Positions 1-11,573 are shown, counted from the first letter of the stretch. The stretch is 64,000 nt of DNA from Siphonodentalium dalli (GCA_032622095.1 CP136061.1:93739345-93803344), one strand, 5' to 3'. Numbers and translations: made by a program. The notes: generated from the sequence alone by a model not told the origin.

Positions 1-3000
1 ATCTGAGACCAGACAGGCTGGATAACCAAATATGGTGAAATACTGAGTCATAAGTCTTTCAGCGACCACTTCGGCATGTTTTGTGGGAAGCGCATATGCC
101 ATTTTGTGTAAACTGAATAAATCTATGACCGTTAGAATGTAGGAATTGCCGCTGGCTGTGGGTGGGTTAAATTTTCCCATTAAATCTATCGCGATCATTT
201 CCCCTGGTCGGCTCGGTATATCCGTCATTTGATTTGGAATACGGGCAGTGTTTTGATTTCTTTGTTTACAAATGTGGCAATTGTTGGCGAAACTGACTAT
301 CATTGGGAACATTCGTGGCCAATAATATCGCAAACGTATGGTATGGTACATTCGTTGGGATCCATAATGACCGACAATATGATATTCAGAAATTATCTGC
401 TTAGTCAGCTTTTCCGGGACATAAATGCGTTCTGATGCTTGCTCATTAAATACAGACATATAGTATAGAATTCCGTCTTTCAATATATATTGCTTTGTTA
501 TCTTTTCGGGTGGTTTATTGGATTTTAATTTTCGAATTATGTCTGATATAATATGGTCGTCTTTTTGCATTTCTTCGATATTGGTAGGTACATTTAGTTG
601 TTTATTTTCGGAAATTAATATAGTATCGGGCAACGTATGCGCTTTTTGTTTACCTATTGTCTTGACGTAATTTTTTATTTTCTGTGAATCTAATATGTTT
701 AGTGATCCGTCATTGATCGCTATGTCATATGGCGTTTTCTCTTCGCTCTCCATTGAACACTCTGACATACTCTGTTGGTTTGTCGGGTCCACCCGGGAAC
801 AAAAGTCAGCGGCGATATTTTCAGACCCTTGTATATAAGTAAGTTTTGGATTGTATGCGGAAATTTCAATAAACCATTTTTGAATACGTTTATTAGCCAT
901 CTGAGTATTTTGAAACATAGAAACTAGGGGTAAATGATCTGTTCGTATTTCTACGTCCGATCCTTCTAGATAGAAATTGAGTTTCTTTAGACATACATAT
1001 ATGGCGAGTGCTTCGCGCTCTGTAGTACTGTAATTTCGTTGAGAGTGATTCAACTTTTTGCTAACAAAGCAAATTGGAAATTCCGGGGTTTTGACATCCG
1101 TTTCTAATTTGTTTTCTGGGTATGGCTGGACTAATGATCCCCCCACTGAATGCATTGATGCATCACAATATAAGATCATTTTCCTGTTCCTATCAGGGTA
1201 GGCCAGAGTAGGTACTTTAAGCAAATTTTGTTTTAGTGTATCAAAAGCATTTTGACATTCTTCGGACCATGCAAATTTTGCGTAACGAGCGGTTAATTTA
1301 ATTAATGATGCAGCAGTGTCGGAGAAATCTTTACAATAGTTCCGATAAAAATTAAAAATTCCTAATACTCTACGGACTTCTTTCACTGATGTTGGGGCTG
1401 GCACATCTTGTATGGCTTTAACTTTGGCGGGATCTGGGCGCGTTCCATTTTGTGATACGATATGCCCTAAAAATTTTACTTCTTTCATATAAAATTGGGA
1501 CTTTGTTAATCGTGCTACTAATCCATACTCTCTGAGTCGTTCGAATACTATTTTGAGGTGCTGTTTATGGAGGGCCTCCGTTTCGCTGTGACAAATTAAA
1601 TCGTCGACGAAGCTGTCGACAAAACTTAACCCTTCCAATGCTTTATGGATTAATGTCAAAAACGTCGCGCTCGAGTTGCAATAGCCAAATGGGGCCCTTG
1701 TGAAAGAAAACAATCCAAAATCTGTGTTCATAGTTAACTTTTCTTGATGTTCTTTGAGAACACCGATAACATGATAAGCTTGGCTAATGTCGATTGTGGA
1801 AAAAAATTTGGATTTTTGGAGGCGGCTGGAAACTTCGGTAAAAGAGGGGAGGTACCATCGTAATGGGACGGTGATTTTATTTAGCTTTCTCAGGTCTATA
1901 CATAGTCTATAATTTTGATTTCCATTAGGATCTACGATTCCCTTACGGATCAATAAGGCAGGAAATGACCAACTCGCATTTGTAGTTTTCTTTATAATAC
2001 CAGCGTCTAATAATTTTTGAAGTGCTTTTTCCATGTGTTCGCGTCTATGTAATGGAGTAGGATACGCACGACAAAAGATAGGTTCTGCATCTGGTTTGGT
2101 ATCAACACGCATGACTATTTTATCGCAAAATCCTACCTTATTTGGATCGTTTGTAAACACATCTTGATATTGGGAGATCAGTTCAAGTAGTTCAATTTTG
2201 TGGTGGTCGGGGGCACATATATCGTCCAATTTGAAAGGTTTCTGGCCAGCCTTAGATATTTTTGTTTGATTTTCTATACTAAATACTTCTTGAGAATCAT
2301 TCATTTTATTTGTTGTGGGTACCTTAGCCTTTGTTTGACAGATCTGGTCTGAACTTAGGCCATGTGTTTTCGCAACTATATTACCTTTAAATATAGACAT
2401 ATACGAGTCTGAATTATTCATGATCATGACCGGTATATCTCGTTTTGATGCAGACACTATCCCGTCCATAATGGACACATTAGGTTCATCCTTAAATACG
2501 CCGATATCGGCGTGACTTACTCCAAGATATGGTGTCTCATACATGTCTGGTGTACCAATTATTTTTGTGTTCACCAATGCACATGAATGGGGTGGTAATT
2601 TGATATCTTGCCGCGAACGTAGCAATGATGCTATATGTAAATCCTGTAACATGGGAAATGTTTTGTTGCCTACTCTAAATGCATTCAAATCGAAATAGAG
2701 TCTTACATGTTTGTCTGTTAAAAAATCGCGACCAAATATCGCTGATCTTGCTAGGTTGGGTAATATAAAGAATTTATGTACTAATGACATTGATCCAATT
2801 TTGAAGGGCAAATGTATACTGCCGTATACTTGCATATTTTGGCCTGTTGCTGAGGTCAGAATTATTTTTTCTTTTATTAACGGGGGCTTATTTGGAAGGG
2901 ATCGATATACATCATATTTTAAGCAACTTGTACTTGCCTCAGAGTCAAGTAATGCCCTAATGCGTTGGTTACCAATTTTAATAATTGTTGAACAAGGCGT

Positions 3001-3591
3001 TTGCTGTTGCAGTCCTTGTGCAATCTCTGCATGGTATTTGGGTTTAGGTAATGTATGCAATTGCATCTGTTCCGACTGGTTATTTATACTTTGACAGTTT
3101 TTACTCGGCTCATTATTATTATTATTTTGGTAAACCGTTGCAATTCGATTAGCTTGTCGTTGGTTTCGAGTTTTAGTGTTTACTTCACTATTAATGTCCT
3201 TTTGTTTGGGAACGATCTTATGTAATCGTTTATTCATATCTGTTCTAACGTGACCAGCGGAATTTCTATTTATAATTGGGGAATGCACGTGTTTGTTCGT
3301 GCTCGTATCAGCATGATAAGATGTATTACGTTTCACTTTATTGGCCTGGTCTGAACGATGTCTCTGTTCTTTTATAGTAACATGTGCTGCTCTAGTGTTT
3401 AGGGTACCAGTCGCTGGTTTAGTTGCATAACTACTTAGCTTCTGGTAATTAGGTGGACATTTATTTATGGTCATATGTTTTGACGGTGTTTTGAATACGG
3501 TTTTAGTTTGATATCTCGCGCTCTGATGTGATGTATTATGATGATGATGATTATGATTTTTAGAATGTCCTTGCGGCTTCTTCAAAGACAT
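1..3591 (-). CDS. Ty3/gypsy retrotransposon pol polyprotein, runs off the left edge
   Basis: Reading the minus strand from an ATG at 3591 gives a frame that I followed to base 1 with no stop seen. After a basic N-terminal stretch come an aspartic protease region (D at 2944-2946), reverse transcriptase with an FVDD box near 1600-1611, RNase H (CDAS and TEREAL motifs), an integrase HHCC zinc domain (HIVGH ... CHICK) and the first part of the integrase core, ending at VSD. The order PR-RT-RH-IN is that of Ty3/gypsy elements. The ATG lies two bases after the gag stop in the -1 frame, so pol may be made by frameshifting or reinitiation. Oddity: the protease active site, normally D-S/T-G, reads D-S-E. 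The element lies in PDHB intron 3 on the same strand as the gene. Confidence 0.93.
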   Translation of the reverse strand, partial: MSLKKPQGHSKNHNHHHHNTSHQSARYQTKTVFKTPSKHMTINKCPPNYQKLSSYATKPATGTLNTRAAHVTIKEQRHRSDQANKVKRNTSYHADTSTNKHVHSPIINRNSAGHVRTDMNKRLHKIVPKQKDINSEVNTKTRNQRQANRIATVYQNNNNNEPSKNCQSINNQSEQMQLHTLPKPKYHAEIAQGLQQQTPCSTIIKIGNQRIRALLDSEASTSCLKYDVYRSLPNKPPLIKEKIILTSATGQNMQVYGSIHLPFKIGSMSLVHKFFILPNLARSAIFGRDFLTDKHVRLYFDLNAFRVGNKTFPMLQDLHIASLLRSRQDIKLPPHSCALVNTKIIGTPDMYETPYLGVSHADIGVFKDEPNVSIMDGIVSASKRDIPVMIMNNSDSYMSIFKGNIVAKTHGLSSDQICQTKAKVPTTNKMNDSQEVFSIENQTKISKAGQKPFKLDDICAPDHHKIELLELISQYQDVFTNDPNKVGFCDKIVMRVDTKPDAEPIFCRAYPTPLHRREHMEKALQKLLDAGIIKKTTNASWSFPALLIRKGIVDPNGNQNYRLCIDLRKLNKITVPLRWYLPSFTEVSSRLQKSKFFSTIDISQAYHVIGVLKEHQEKLTMNTDFGLFSFTRAPFGYCNSSATFLTLIHKALEGLSFVDSFVDDLICHSETEALHKQHLKIVFERLREYGLVARLTKSQFYMKEVKFLGHIVSQNGTRPDPAKVKAIQDVPAPTSVKEVRRVLGIFNFYRNYCKDFSDTAASLIKLTARYAKFAWSEECQNAFDTLKQNLLKVPTLAYPDRNRKMILYCDASMHSVGGSLVQPYPENKLETDVKTPEFPICFVSKKLNHSQRNYSTTEREALAIYVCLKKLNFYLEGSDVEIRTDHLPLVSMFQNTQMANKRIQKWFIEISAYNPKLTYIQGSENIAADFCSRVDPTNQQSMSECSMESEEKTPYDIAINDGSLNILDSQKIKNYVKTIGKQKAHTLPDTILISENKQLNVPTNIEEMQKDDHIISDIIRKLKSNKPPEKITKQYILKDGILYYMSVFNEQASERIYVPEKLTKQIISEYHIVGHYGSQRMYHTIRLRYYWPRMFPMIVSFANNCHICKQRNQNTARIPNQMTDIPSRPGEMIAIDLMGKFNPPTASGNSYILTVIDLFSLHKMAYALPTKHAEVVAERLMTQYFTIFGYPACLVSD

Positions 3592-3593
3592 TC

Positions 3594-4799
3594 TTACATG
3601 TTTAAATAATGTTTGTTATTGGCTATGCGTCTTCGGCAATTTCGTATATCGTGGTTGTTCATCTTACATAGTGTGCAAAACTGGCGTTTCATTTTATTTG
3701 AGAAGTTTGGCCGGTTTGAGTTGTAGTCTATATTGTTTACTCGATCCTGGCGGATGTAATTGCTTTGTTTATTAAAGTTAGTATTCTGAAAATTGGATGG
3801 CATTCTGAATGGGGGGTTTTGCTGATGATTTGCGCGGTGCATTGGTTTGTTAGTTGCATAGCTATTAGATATATTATTGCGCGGTCTCCATAGTATGGGA
3901 CGTCGCCTAAAATGGTCAACCTCCATGGGTTGTGGGAAGGAGTCGTGTATTTGGTGTTGTTCATTTGACCTCGATGTTCTATCACCATAGCGAAGTTTGA
4001 ACCTCTGTTTAATGTTCATTTGTTTCATTGCGATCTCTGTGGCACGGTCGAGCGACGTTGGGTCATCTTTAATTAAGGTATATTTGATATGGTCATCGCG
4101 TATTCCATCCGCAAAAAATGTTACCAATTGTGTTTGTACCGCCTGTGTATTTATTTCATTAATAAAGGCAGTGTTTGCGAGTGATCGAATTCTCTCTGCA
4201 AACATAGGTAGTGTTTCCTGGTGTGTTTGTTTTAATGTTCGCAACATGGCCAGAGCCTGTGGTGCGTCACTTATCGCGCTGAAACGGGATCGCAACTGCG
4301 CTTTCAAATCAGGCCATGTGACCGTTAGTTTGCCGTTAACCGTATTGTCATTGATGTATCGTTGCACGAATTCGGAAACAGATGAACGACTTGTCTGGGC
4401 CGCTATTTTAATTATTGTTTCGTCCTCTGCCCCAAGTGTCGAGGAATATTTCTCAATTTCGTGCATCCAATTTGAAAATTCTGATGGTTTGCCATCAAAT
4501 GATGTAACCATTGCGTTCATGCCTATAATGGCAGATACTGTGGCCTGTGAATGGGTGGCGGCAGAAGTTTCACGCATTGTCATGTTAAATTGACCTATTT
4601 CTCGCGTTAATTGAGATATGAGGGTATTCTGTGTGTCTTGTGCGCTCGGAATTTGAAAGGATGGATTTGGTACATTTATGTCTTGCATGTTTGGATTACT
4701 GGCCGCGTGTAGGTGGCATTCTCGTTCCATATTGAAAGTTCGATTAAATAAACTATCTTGATTAGAATATTCCACGGATTCGGGTGGCGGTGGTTCCAT
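3594..4799 (-). CDS. Ty3/gypsy retrotransposon Gag (401 aa)
   Basis: This complete frame directly precedes pol on the minus strand. The middle (about residues 90-260) looks like a retrotransposon capsid: an SxFDGKPSEFSNWM motif, then a helical region with LRSRF and MFAERIRSLAN. The C-terminal 100 residues are rich in Asn, Arg and Gln, and end in one CCHC zinc knuckle, CTLCKMNNHDIRNC, expected to bind the element's RNA. The acidic, proline-rich start MEPPPPE fits a Gag N-terminus. There is no stop or frameshift, so the copy is young. A decayed relative with the same MEVDHF motif lies at 23420-24955. Confidence 0.9.
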   Translation of the reverse strand: MEPPPPESVEYSNQDSLFNRTFNMERECHLHAASNPNMQDINVPNPSFQIPSAQDTQNTLISQLTREIGQFNMTMRETSAATHSQATVSAIIGMNAMVTSFDGKPSEFSNWMHEIEKYSSTLGAEDETIIKIAAQTSRSSVSEFVQRYINDNTVNGKLTVTWPDLKAQLRSRFSAISDAPQALAMLRTLKQTHQETLPMFAERIRSLANTAFINEINTQAVQTQLVTFFADGIRDDHIKYTLIKDDPTSLDRATEIAMKQMNIKQRFKLRYGDRTSRSNEQHQIHDSFPQPMEVDHFRRRPILWRPRNNISNSYATNKPMHRANHQQNPPFRMPSNFQNTNFNKQSNYIRQDRVNNIDYNSNRPNFSNKMKRQFCTLCKMNNHDIRNCRRRIANNKHYLNM

Positions 4800-5957
4800 G
4801 AAAGTTAATTAAATCTGCTATCTGTTTTGTTTGAAAATTGTTTGGGGACAAGGGCCATACCACGCGAAAAAAAATTAGGGTGGAATTGGGTGTTAATAAT
4901 CAAGCCTCTAACAAGGTGTGAAAACGCACATCTGGCAAAAATGAAAAAGTTTGACTCCCCAAATCCTATGAATAAACTATCACAACTGTCGAGTTCAAAT
5001 TGTCTATTTGTTCTTGTCTTTGATTCTTTCGTCTTTTCTTCTCTTTTTCGTCTATGTTATCTTCTTCTGGCTGTGATCTTCGTAAGCAATTTATAAAGTT
5101 GTCTTTATTTTTGCTGCTATCTTCTGTATTTTCTTTGTTTTGGCAGCAATGTTCTGTAGCAATTTTATAAAGTTTTTTTCTCTTTGGTTTGGCTGCTATC
5201 TTCTGTATTTTACTTTGTTATGGCAGCAATCTTCTGTAGCAATTTTATAAAGTTTTTTTCTTTTTGGGTTGGCTGCTATCTTCTGTATTTTTCTTTGTTT
5301 TGGCAGCAATCTTCTGTATTCTTCTTTGGTTTTGATCGTTTAGTGGCCGAGACTTCAAGTTGTGTAGTAGTGAGACGCAGAACTGCTAACGGCATCATTT
5401 CATCTATGTGGAAGAATGAAGTCAGTTCTTGTATATCATTTATTCACATCTAATATCAATGTAAGTCAACAGCTTGTGATGGTAAAAGATACATAATGGT
5501 GAATCAATCATAGATGTCATAGAACGACCGAAAGCGTCGCTTATTAATTAGCGACCTGATGTTGATGCCTGCCAATTAGTCTGAAGTCTGAAGTCCGAAA
5601 CTAATTGAAGAGTAGATTAATGTCTGGTTTATATATCGCTAATGACTGGTAGCCGTCATTAGTGCATCTCTTTGTCTGTACTGACCCATGGGTGAACTGG
5701 GAATTATTACATAAGAACTTCTTTCCTTTGTGGCTAGTATTGCCTAACTCATAGGTCGCGGCCTCTCCGAGTATGACCTTGGCAATTTGGTTGGGGTCAC
5801 TTATAGTTCGATTATATTCCAGTCTCCCCCCATCGGTTAAGATAGCTATGTTTAGTATGTATCCGGGATCATTACTCTACAAAAGCTGATCGACACATAA
5901 TTTCTTACTTGAACTTCGGACCTGTTAGACTTTGAACTTCAGACCTGTTAGACTAAC
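4800..5957 (-). other. Probable leader and 5' LTR of the gypsy element
   Basis: Sequence between the gag start and PDHB exon 3. For a minus-strand element the primer-binding site and 5' LTR should be here. A TATA-like box (minus-strand TATATAAAC, near 5620-5630) and a minus-strand AATAAA near 5440 fit an LTR promoter and R region. The 3' LTR is outside the window, so the LTR borders cannot be fixed. A direct repeat of about 22 bp (GAACTT...GACCTGTTAGACT) at 5913-5955 touches the PDHB splice donor. Confidence 0.5.
5088..5330. repeat. Three tandem units of about 80 bp
   Basis: Three copies of a T-rich unit containing GGCTGCTATCTTCTG, GGCAGCAAT and TTTTATAAAG, spaced about 80 bp apart, inside the presumed LTR or leader. 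The last copy is truncated. Confidence 0.8.
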
Positions 5958-6065
5958 CTTATATGCTCCATCGTACTGTGCAACTTCTTCTCCGAGAATG
6001 AACACTTTCTCATCATTTTCCAGCTCCTCATCCAAAGCTGTGTTCAAGGCATCCCTCACAGACAT
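5958..6065 (-). CDS. PDHB: PDHB, third coding exon (36 codons)
   Basis: Encodes the start of the mature E1 beta subunit of pyruvate dehydrogenase: MSVRDALN, then [17 protein letters not shown] and VAQYDGAYK, which closely match the animal E1 beta N-terminus. This subunit works with E1 alpha in the mitochondrial matrix to decarboxylate pyruvate with thiamine diphosphate. The acceptor is TTCTTCAG before ATG (AG at 6066-6067) and the donor is AAG/GTTAGT (GT at 5956-5957). Both borders are phase 0, which fits exon 2. The next exon must lie left of the window, beyond the gypsy element. A transposon end sits less than 20 bp from the acceptor. Confidence 0.95.
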
Positions 6066-6083
6066 CTGAAGAAGAGAAACAGA

Positions 6084-7541
6084 TTAACCGTTGTCAATCC
6101 GATCAGATGCTCCTAACTTACTATTTCTTTGGCTTTGGGGTAAAAATATATGATTCGAGTCGAGGAACCCACCCATCAAAGCTCAGCTTGATCAGATATT
6201 GATTTTTGAAGTTTGTTAATTTCTCGAGATGTGGCCCAGAAAACAAGCGGTCAAACGGACAAACTGGGGATGAAATTGGATAACTCTAAAATCAAGTGAT
6301 TATTATTACCACTTGATTTTAGAGTTATCCATCTTCATCCAAAGATTCAGTTAACCAAGTTGTAGGCCTATAAGTTATATTAAAATTAATGGGTCCCCAA
6401 ACAGGCTGGGATGGCTTCTTAATTTGGTTTATACATATTTTCTTTCAGGTTTCAACTTTTGTGAAAATTGTTATAACTACATGCTTGTTGCTTTTTGTTT
6501 TATTTTATGTTTCATCATTGTGATGTGCTCCATCTGTGTTTTAATATTTGTTTGTCATTTACTATGTTCTATTTTCACTGATTTATCGAAATAAAAGTTT
6601 TAAAAAATCATGATCACAAATATCTTCCCAACATAATCCCATAAAACAACATACATGTATGTCACAGTCGCCCCCCCCCCCCCCTTAATTATTCATGCCA
6701 TACCACTGAAAGCAATTAACGGCCTATTTATTGCTGAACAATTTGTTCCCACATGATGTAAATAACCAACATCCTGGAAAAAGTAAAACTCTACAGTAGT
6801 CCTTTTTACAGTCGTTAGCCAGAATTGATTAACTATAGCAACGACGAAAAGAAATTTCATATTGGGTTTAAATTAAGTTGACACATCCAAAAAGAAAATT
6901 TGTATGATGGGAGAATATAAAATGTATAAGAAATGTAGAATTAGCTCGCGATCTGAAACCCCCTCTTTAGTAGGTATTATATACAAATAAATGTATCGAG
7001 GGTTCGATTCTGACACAGTATCGGTTAGACATTGTGTCGTCATCTGCATCCCCAGTACCATGGGCATCACGAATCAACATCGATGCCACGATCGGTGCTC
7101 AGAGAATGATTCCAGACGCAAAAGAATCTCAGACAAAATTTGAAGAATATGTATTTTTTGGGCGAATTTCATACATCCGCTCCTCTCATAATGTCATGAC
7201 CAGGGATGACATTAGGCTGTGCACACCATTGGAACGGAAGCCAATGCCAAATGGCTGTCCCATGTGCAACAATGCGTGCACTTTAAAGATCCCTGCCATA
7301 GAAGTCACAGATTTGGCAAAAAAAAAAATCATGGACAAATTGGTGGTGGATCTACTCGATCCCAGTGTGCATATGGCCAGCATTGGCACTTGCACTGAAA
7401 ACTCTACAGATCTATACAGATATCTGGATACAGATACAGATACTGGATATCTGATCACTCTGAGCTTTGATAGGTGGTTCCTCGACTCGAATCAAATATT
7501 TTTTACACCCGAAGCCAAAGAAATAGTAATTTAGGAGCATT
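6084..7541. mobile_element. Long relative of the TTAA MITE, in PDHB intron 2
   Basis: The ends at 6097-6200 and 7460-7541 are inverted copies of each other and match the MITE at 60942-61202 (shared TCAATCCGATCAG, ACTATTTCTTTGGCTT and AGGAACCCACCCATCAAAG). The left end begins at TTAA (6084-6087). The right terminus is degraded after 7541. Inside is an unrecognised plus-strand frame of 166 codons (7034-7534), which may be chance or cargo. Confidence 0.6.
6278..6330. repeat. Perfect 21-bp hairpin
   Basis: GGATAACTCTAAAATCAAGTG is followed, after an 11-base loop, by its exact reverse complement. In the MITE at 60942-61202 a similar motif occurs once, so the hairpin probably marks an inverted duplication inside the element. 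Confidence 0.9.
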
Positions 7542-9078
7542 AATTCAGATAATTCATCTTTAAGCTCCATTCTAAACCTTTGATTAAAAGTGCTATAGAT
7601 GCAACTTATGAATACTTTATTCTACATGTACAGTTTGTTTATTTCTGTACCTGAATGTTTATACATGTAAAATATGTGGTCCAACTAAACAGCGAACACA
7701 AACAAACACAAAGGAACACATGTCCAAAAAGCGGAATAGAAGGGTGAAATTTGGTGTGTGGGTGCGTGGATGTCCATTATATTCTGTATGTGGTATTACT
7801 TTGATGTCTTATTTTTTAAGTTATTAGCATTAACCCTAACCCTAAATAACGAACACAAACGAACATAACATTGGCCGTATAACTATAAGGCGTTAATCAA
7901 GGTGTTAATTAACTACCGCTTGCTCTAAGGTTTACTCTGTCTCCTGGTTAATTACACATCTCTGAGTTGTTTTGACTTTATTTCATTCACTATAAGACTT
8001 TGTTTAACTCACCTCAGCCTTTATCTGGGTTTGCGACCAGCAGACTTCATACGGTAGAAGTCAGGCTGATTAAAACAAAATTTAAGTTCAGTTTACAATT
8101 AGCTTTAAAATCCCAATATTTTATGGATATCTAATTCAAATGAAGTGTCTATTCTGCATGCTTGTACCCTCTTTATCTTCACTGAGATTTCAAGTTTTCA
8201 ATACTAGAAAGCAAAATTCAACAATTCAGAAATGTTGAATGAATAACAACTTTGAAAGCTTTAACAAAAATAATATATTAAAAAACAATTGGAAGGCAAA
8301 ATAATGAACTGATTTGACAGACAATTTAAATGAAATAGTGATGCTTTTGTGTTGCAAATTATTTCAATTTACCTGACCACGATGTTAGATTCCATTTCAG
8401 CTTTCAGTCAATCGAACAAACACATGGTAATTCTAACTGAGGAGGATGAAACTAAATCAAAAGCTTGGAACATGAAAATAAATTGTTCAATAGCAGAAAT
8501 GTTGAAATTGCAAGCATTTTCAAATGTAATTGCACAGAATTAAACTCTCAATTGCTTTATCTCATTAGCGAATTCCAAAGATACATTTAGGTAATAAATC
8601 GCACCAGCGAACTGAGCCTGTGCATACTGCTTGTTTTTCTTCAAAAAAATATACTTTAAATCCGCAATGAGATGCCCGGTGTTCTGTTAATATAACAACC
8701 ATGCCGTGTCCATGCGCACCAATATTCACCTAATACACACACGTTTGACTACCAAAAGATATCTAATCCTGGTTCACAATTACATGACTGTTGGAATTTA
8801 ATCGCGACCTCAGGAGGCACGCGTCGTTTCGATTGAGTATCATATTTAATCTGAAGGGTGTGGCGGAGGTTAGGGGAACGCTCTTTAAAAAAAACCACTT
8901 CTTCAATTATCTCCGTTATTTCATTAATATTAATAATTTCCTATTTCTATATTTCGTTATTTGGCTGCATTTTTTATTTCGCTGTATTTCCTATTTCTCT
9001 TTTTATATATTTTACATATTATGGGATATGGGATTATATGATATCCAATAATCTGATATTCAATTGAACAGCCCGTGC
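7542..9078. other. PDHB intron 2, no feature recognised
   Basis: AT-rich intronic sequence without a convincing frame. Two short CCCTAA units occur at about 7832-7844. The ORFs here are short and of low complexity. Confidence 0.5.
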
Positions 9079-10395
9079 CACCTGCAGTCCTTTTATTAAT
9101 AGGAAAAATACCCCTAGGCAAAATTTTCATCCTAGGCAAATTGCCTAGGCAGTTTTGAAAATGCTTTAAAATCATGTTAGTTACTTACGTTTCTGCAGAT
9201 ATTTCAGGCACTCGACTGTGACATCAAATATCATGATACAAGATGTATTACATCGTGAGCAGGTGAATATCTTGACTCATTCTTGAGGACACAGTCCACT
9301 ACACACAGTACACAGAAAACTGCATACATTTATGATAATTGATTGTATAACTTGTCAATTTGTGTAACATATGATACTAATTACTATGTTTGATTATTAC
9401 ATGCCGCGATGCGTATTAAAATTTTATATACTTGAGTTGACTTGTATCATGATTCATCACACCCACATGAAAATAATCCCAATCCTGCAATCAACCTGCA
9501 GTTAACCTTACTATTAAATACTACCAGTAATAAGATAGGTTCAATAAAAGTTAAAACACATTGTTATGAATAAACACGAAAATCATTTTATATAGCATTA
9601 CAAATTACAGTGACAACATAATGGAAGAGTCAAAATTAACTTGCATGCATCAGGCGGCCTCATTGTCTGTGTCTGACGACCACTCCGTGCTGTCGGAACA
9701 CACATCCAGATTTATACACCATATTGCATTCATCATAATTTCCTGCACTGCCTGCAGCTTTATCATGTTAAAATAAAAATGATTAACGGACGATGTATTG
9801 TAAAGTGTCAAGGAATGCTCCGAAACTAAAAGTCAACTTCAAATGAAAACACCACCCACCTGCACCTTTCGACACCGGGAACACATGTTGTTTACATTCT
9901 CAGCGATATTACATAACGCGTAATATGAGATGGATAGTCGGCGGATATAACGCTAGCATTTGCACAGTCTCATAGCTATTATAATTTACACGCATCGTCG
10001 ATCTCCGAGCTTTTGCCAATCTCCCTTGCCCATGTAACGCGTGCATTTTCACCGACGACGTTTACATGTAGATAACGTTATGGTCTGACAATTAGTGAAT
10101 ACTAGTCAATCACCATGACGCATGATTTTTCCGTGCCTTTGTAGTACCGATACCCAGTAATTCGGGGGTTTTATTGCCTGGGACTGCTGTATTGACAGTA
10201 TTTTAATGGAATTTGGGAATAATAACTTAGGCAACTTGGAATATTATAAATATTTTTTATTCATGATAAGAAATGTCGACACTTACCTCGAAAGTTGGAA
10301 ACTTCTCCCTCGGCTAAAAAAAATGCCGACGCAAAATTGTAATCTCCTCGGCAGTGCCGAATGCAGAGGGCTAATTAAAAGGACTGCACCTGTGG
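9079..10395. mobile_element. Possible 1.3-kb element with short TIRs
   Basis: CTGCAGTCCTTTTATTAATAG near 9082 faces an inverted TGCAGTCCTTTTAATTAG near 10395. The left end also contains CCTAGGCAA motifs like those of the element at 10813-11292. No TSD was resolved and no coding was seen, so this is tentative. Confidence 0.35.
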
Positions 10396-10812
10396 TCGCG
10401 ATTATATGCAATAGCCATGTAATCGTGAACCCCGATTACATATTGTTTGCTATATAATCTGTGGCGTATTGGCTGCAATATTAGGCAATGCAGTTTGGTT
10501 CTTTGTGAGTACAGTTGTGCTTGACATATAATCCCATGCAATTCCGGTGTGGAGATTTATTTCATGTGGCTGGCATTAGAGATAATATGGCTGGCGGTGG
10601 CTTGTGGCCAATATGGCTGCCGGCGGTGTGCAATCGCGGCTTCCGAGCTCTAACCTGTGTTCATTTGTGTTCATTGTTTAGTAGGACCAAAATTTCTCAG
10701 AAGGTCAGTTCCCTGGACTAGAATTGAAGCACACATATCATGTCAGATGATATACACATGTACAAAATATTCAATGTCACTTTTGTCTGGCCTGTCGTGA
10801 TACAACCTATAT

Positions 10813-11292
10813 CAGCCCTGGGAATTAAGGAAAATTTTCCTAGGCGATATATTTGCCTAGGTAAAAGAAATTGGCCTAGGCAAAAACAGATTTTACCTAG
10901 GCAATTTTGCAACAATATTGCCATCTCAAATTAATATGATTCAATAATAACCTGAAATGCTTAGTTATTTTGGGGGAACATTATTTCCAGGCCACTACTC
11001 AACATATATGTACAAATCCACAAATCATGTCCAAAACAAGTGTCCTTATACCGGGTAGCTAGTTACTGGCCCAGTGCCATGGAAACAATTGTAGGACAAT
11101 ATACAATGTATGTAAAGAGTGATTTAAGGAAGTCATTTTGGCTAAAGAGGTTCTATTTCTGATAAGACACAAATACATTTTAGTAACCCAATTAACTTGT
11201 TTTACCTAGGAAATATAATTGCCTAGGCAAACCGATTTTGCCTCTGCTTTTGCCTAGGCATTGCATATTGCCTAGGTTAATTCCCAGGGCTG
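10813..11292. mobile_element. 480-bp CAG...CTG MITE rich in CCTAGG
   Basis: Termini CAGCCCTGGGAATTAA and its inverted copy at 11277-11292 are flanked by a perfect 6-bp target duplication CTATAT (10807-10812 and 11293-11298). Both subterminal regions carry repeated TTGCCTAGGCAA-like palindromes. CAG...CTG ends fit hAT-like non-autonomous elements with 5-6 bp duplications. Confidence 0.8.
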
Positions 11293-11573
11293 CTATATAC
11301 ACATGTATGTCACTTATTATAATACTAGTATTAGTAAAGTAATACACTCCTCTATGAGTCTATAACAAAGCCTATATATGTTCAAAGTCATACTCATAGT
11401 ACTTAAGGCAAGTTAAGCCAAGGGCAAGGCTAGTTGTCCAAGCCCAAGGTCAGTTGGTCGCGGTCCCAGTTAGCCAGAGGTCACAGTTGGTTGCGGTCAT
11501 TTACTAAGTCAGTGAGTTAGTAGTCAGTTACTGAATTAGCCAAGCCCAAGGTGATGATCCCAGTTATTACTAT

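Noticed and set aside
3997-4593. 198-codon plus-strand frame
   Set aside because: It is the antisense shadow of the gag gene.
6985-7025. B-box-like GGTTCGATTC suggesting a tRNA gene or tRNA-derived SINE
   Set aside because: No A box at the right distance and no cloverleaf could be drawn.
7034-7534. 166-codon frame as a real gene
   Set aside because: It lies between transposon ends, has overlapping frames on both strands, and shows no recognisable motif or splice context. Kept only as a note within the element.
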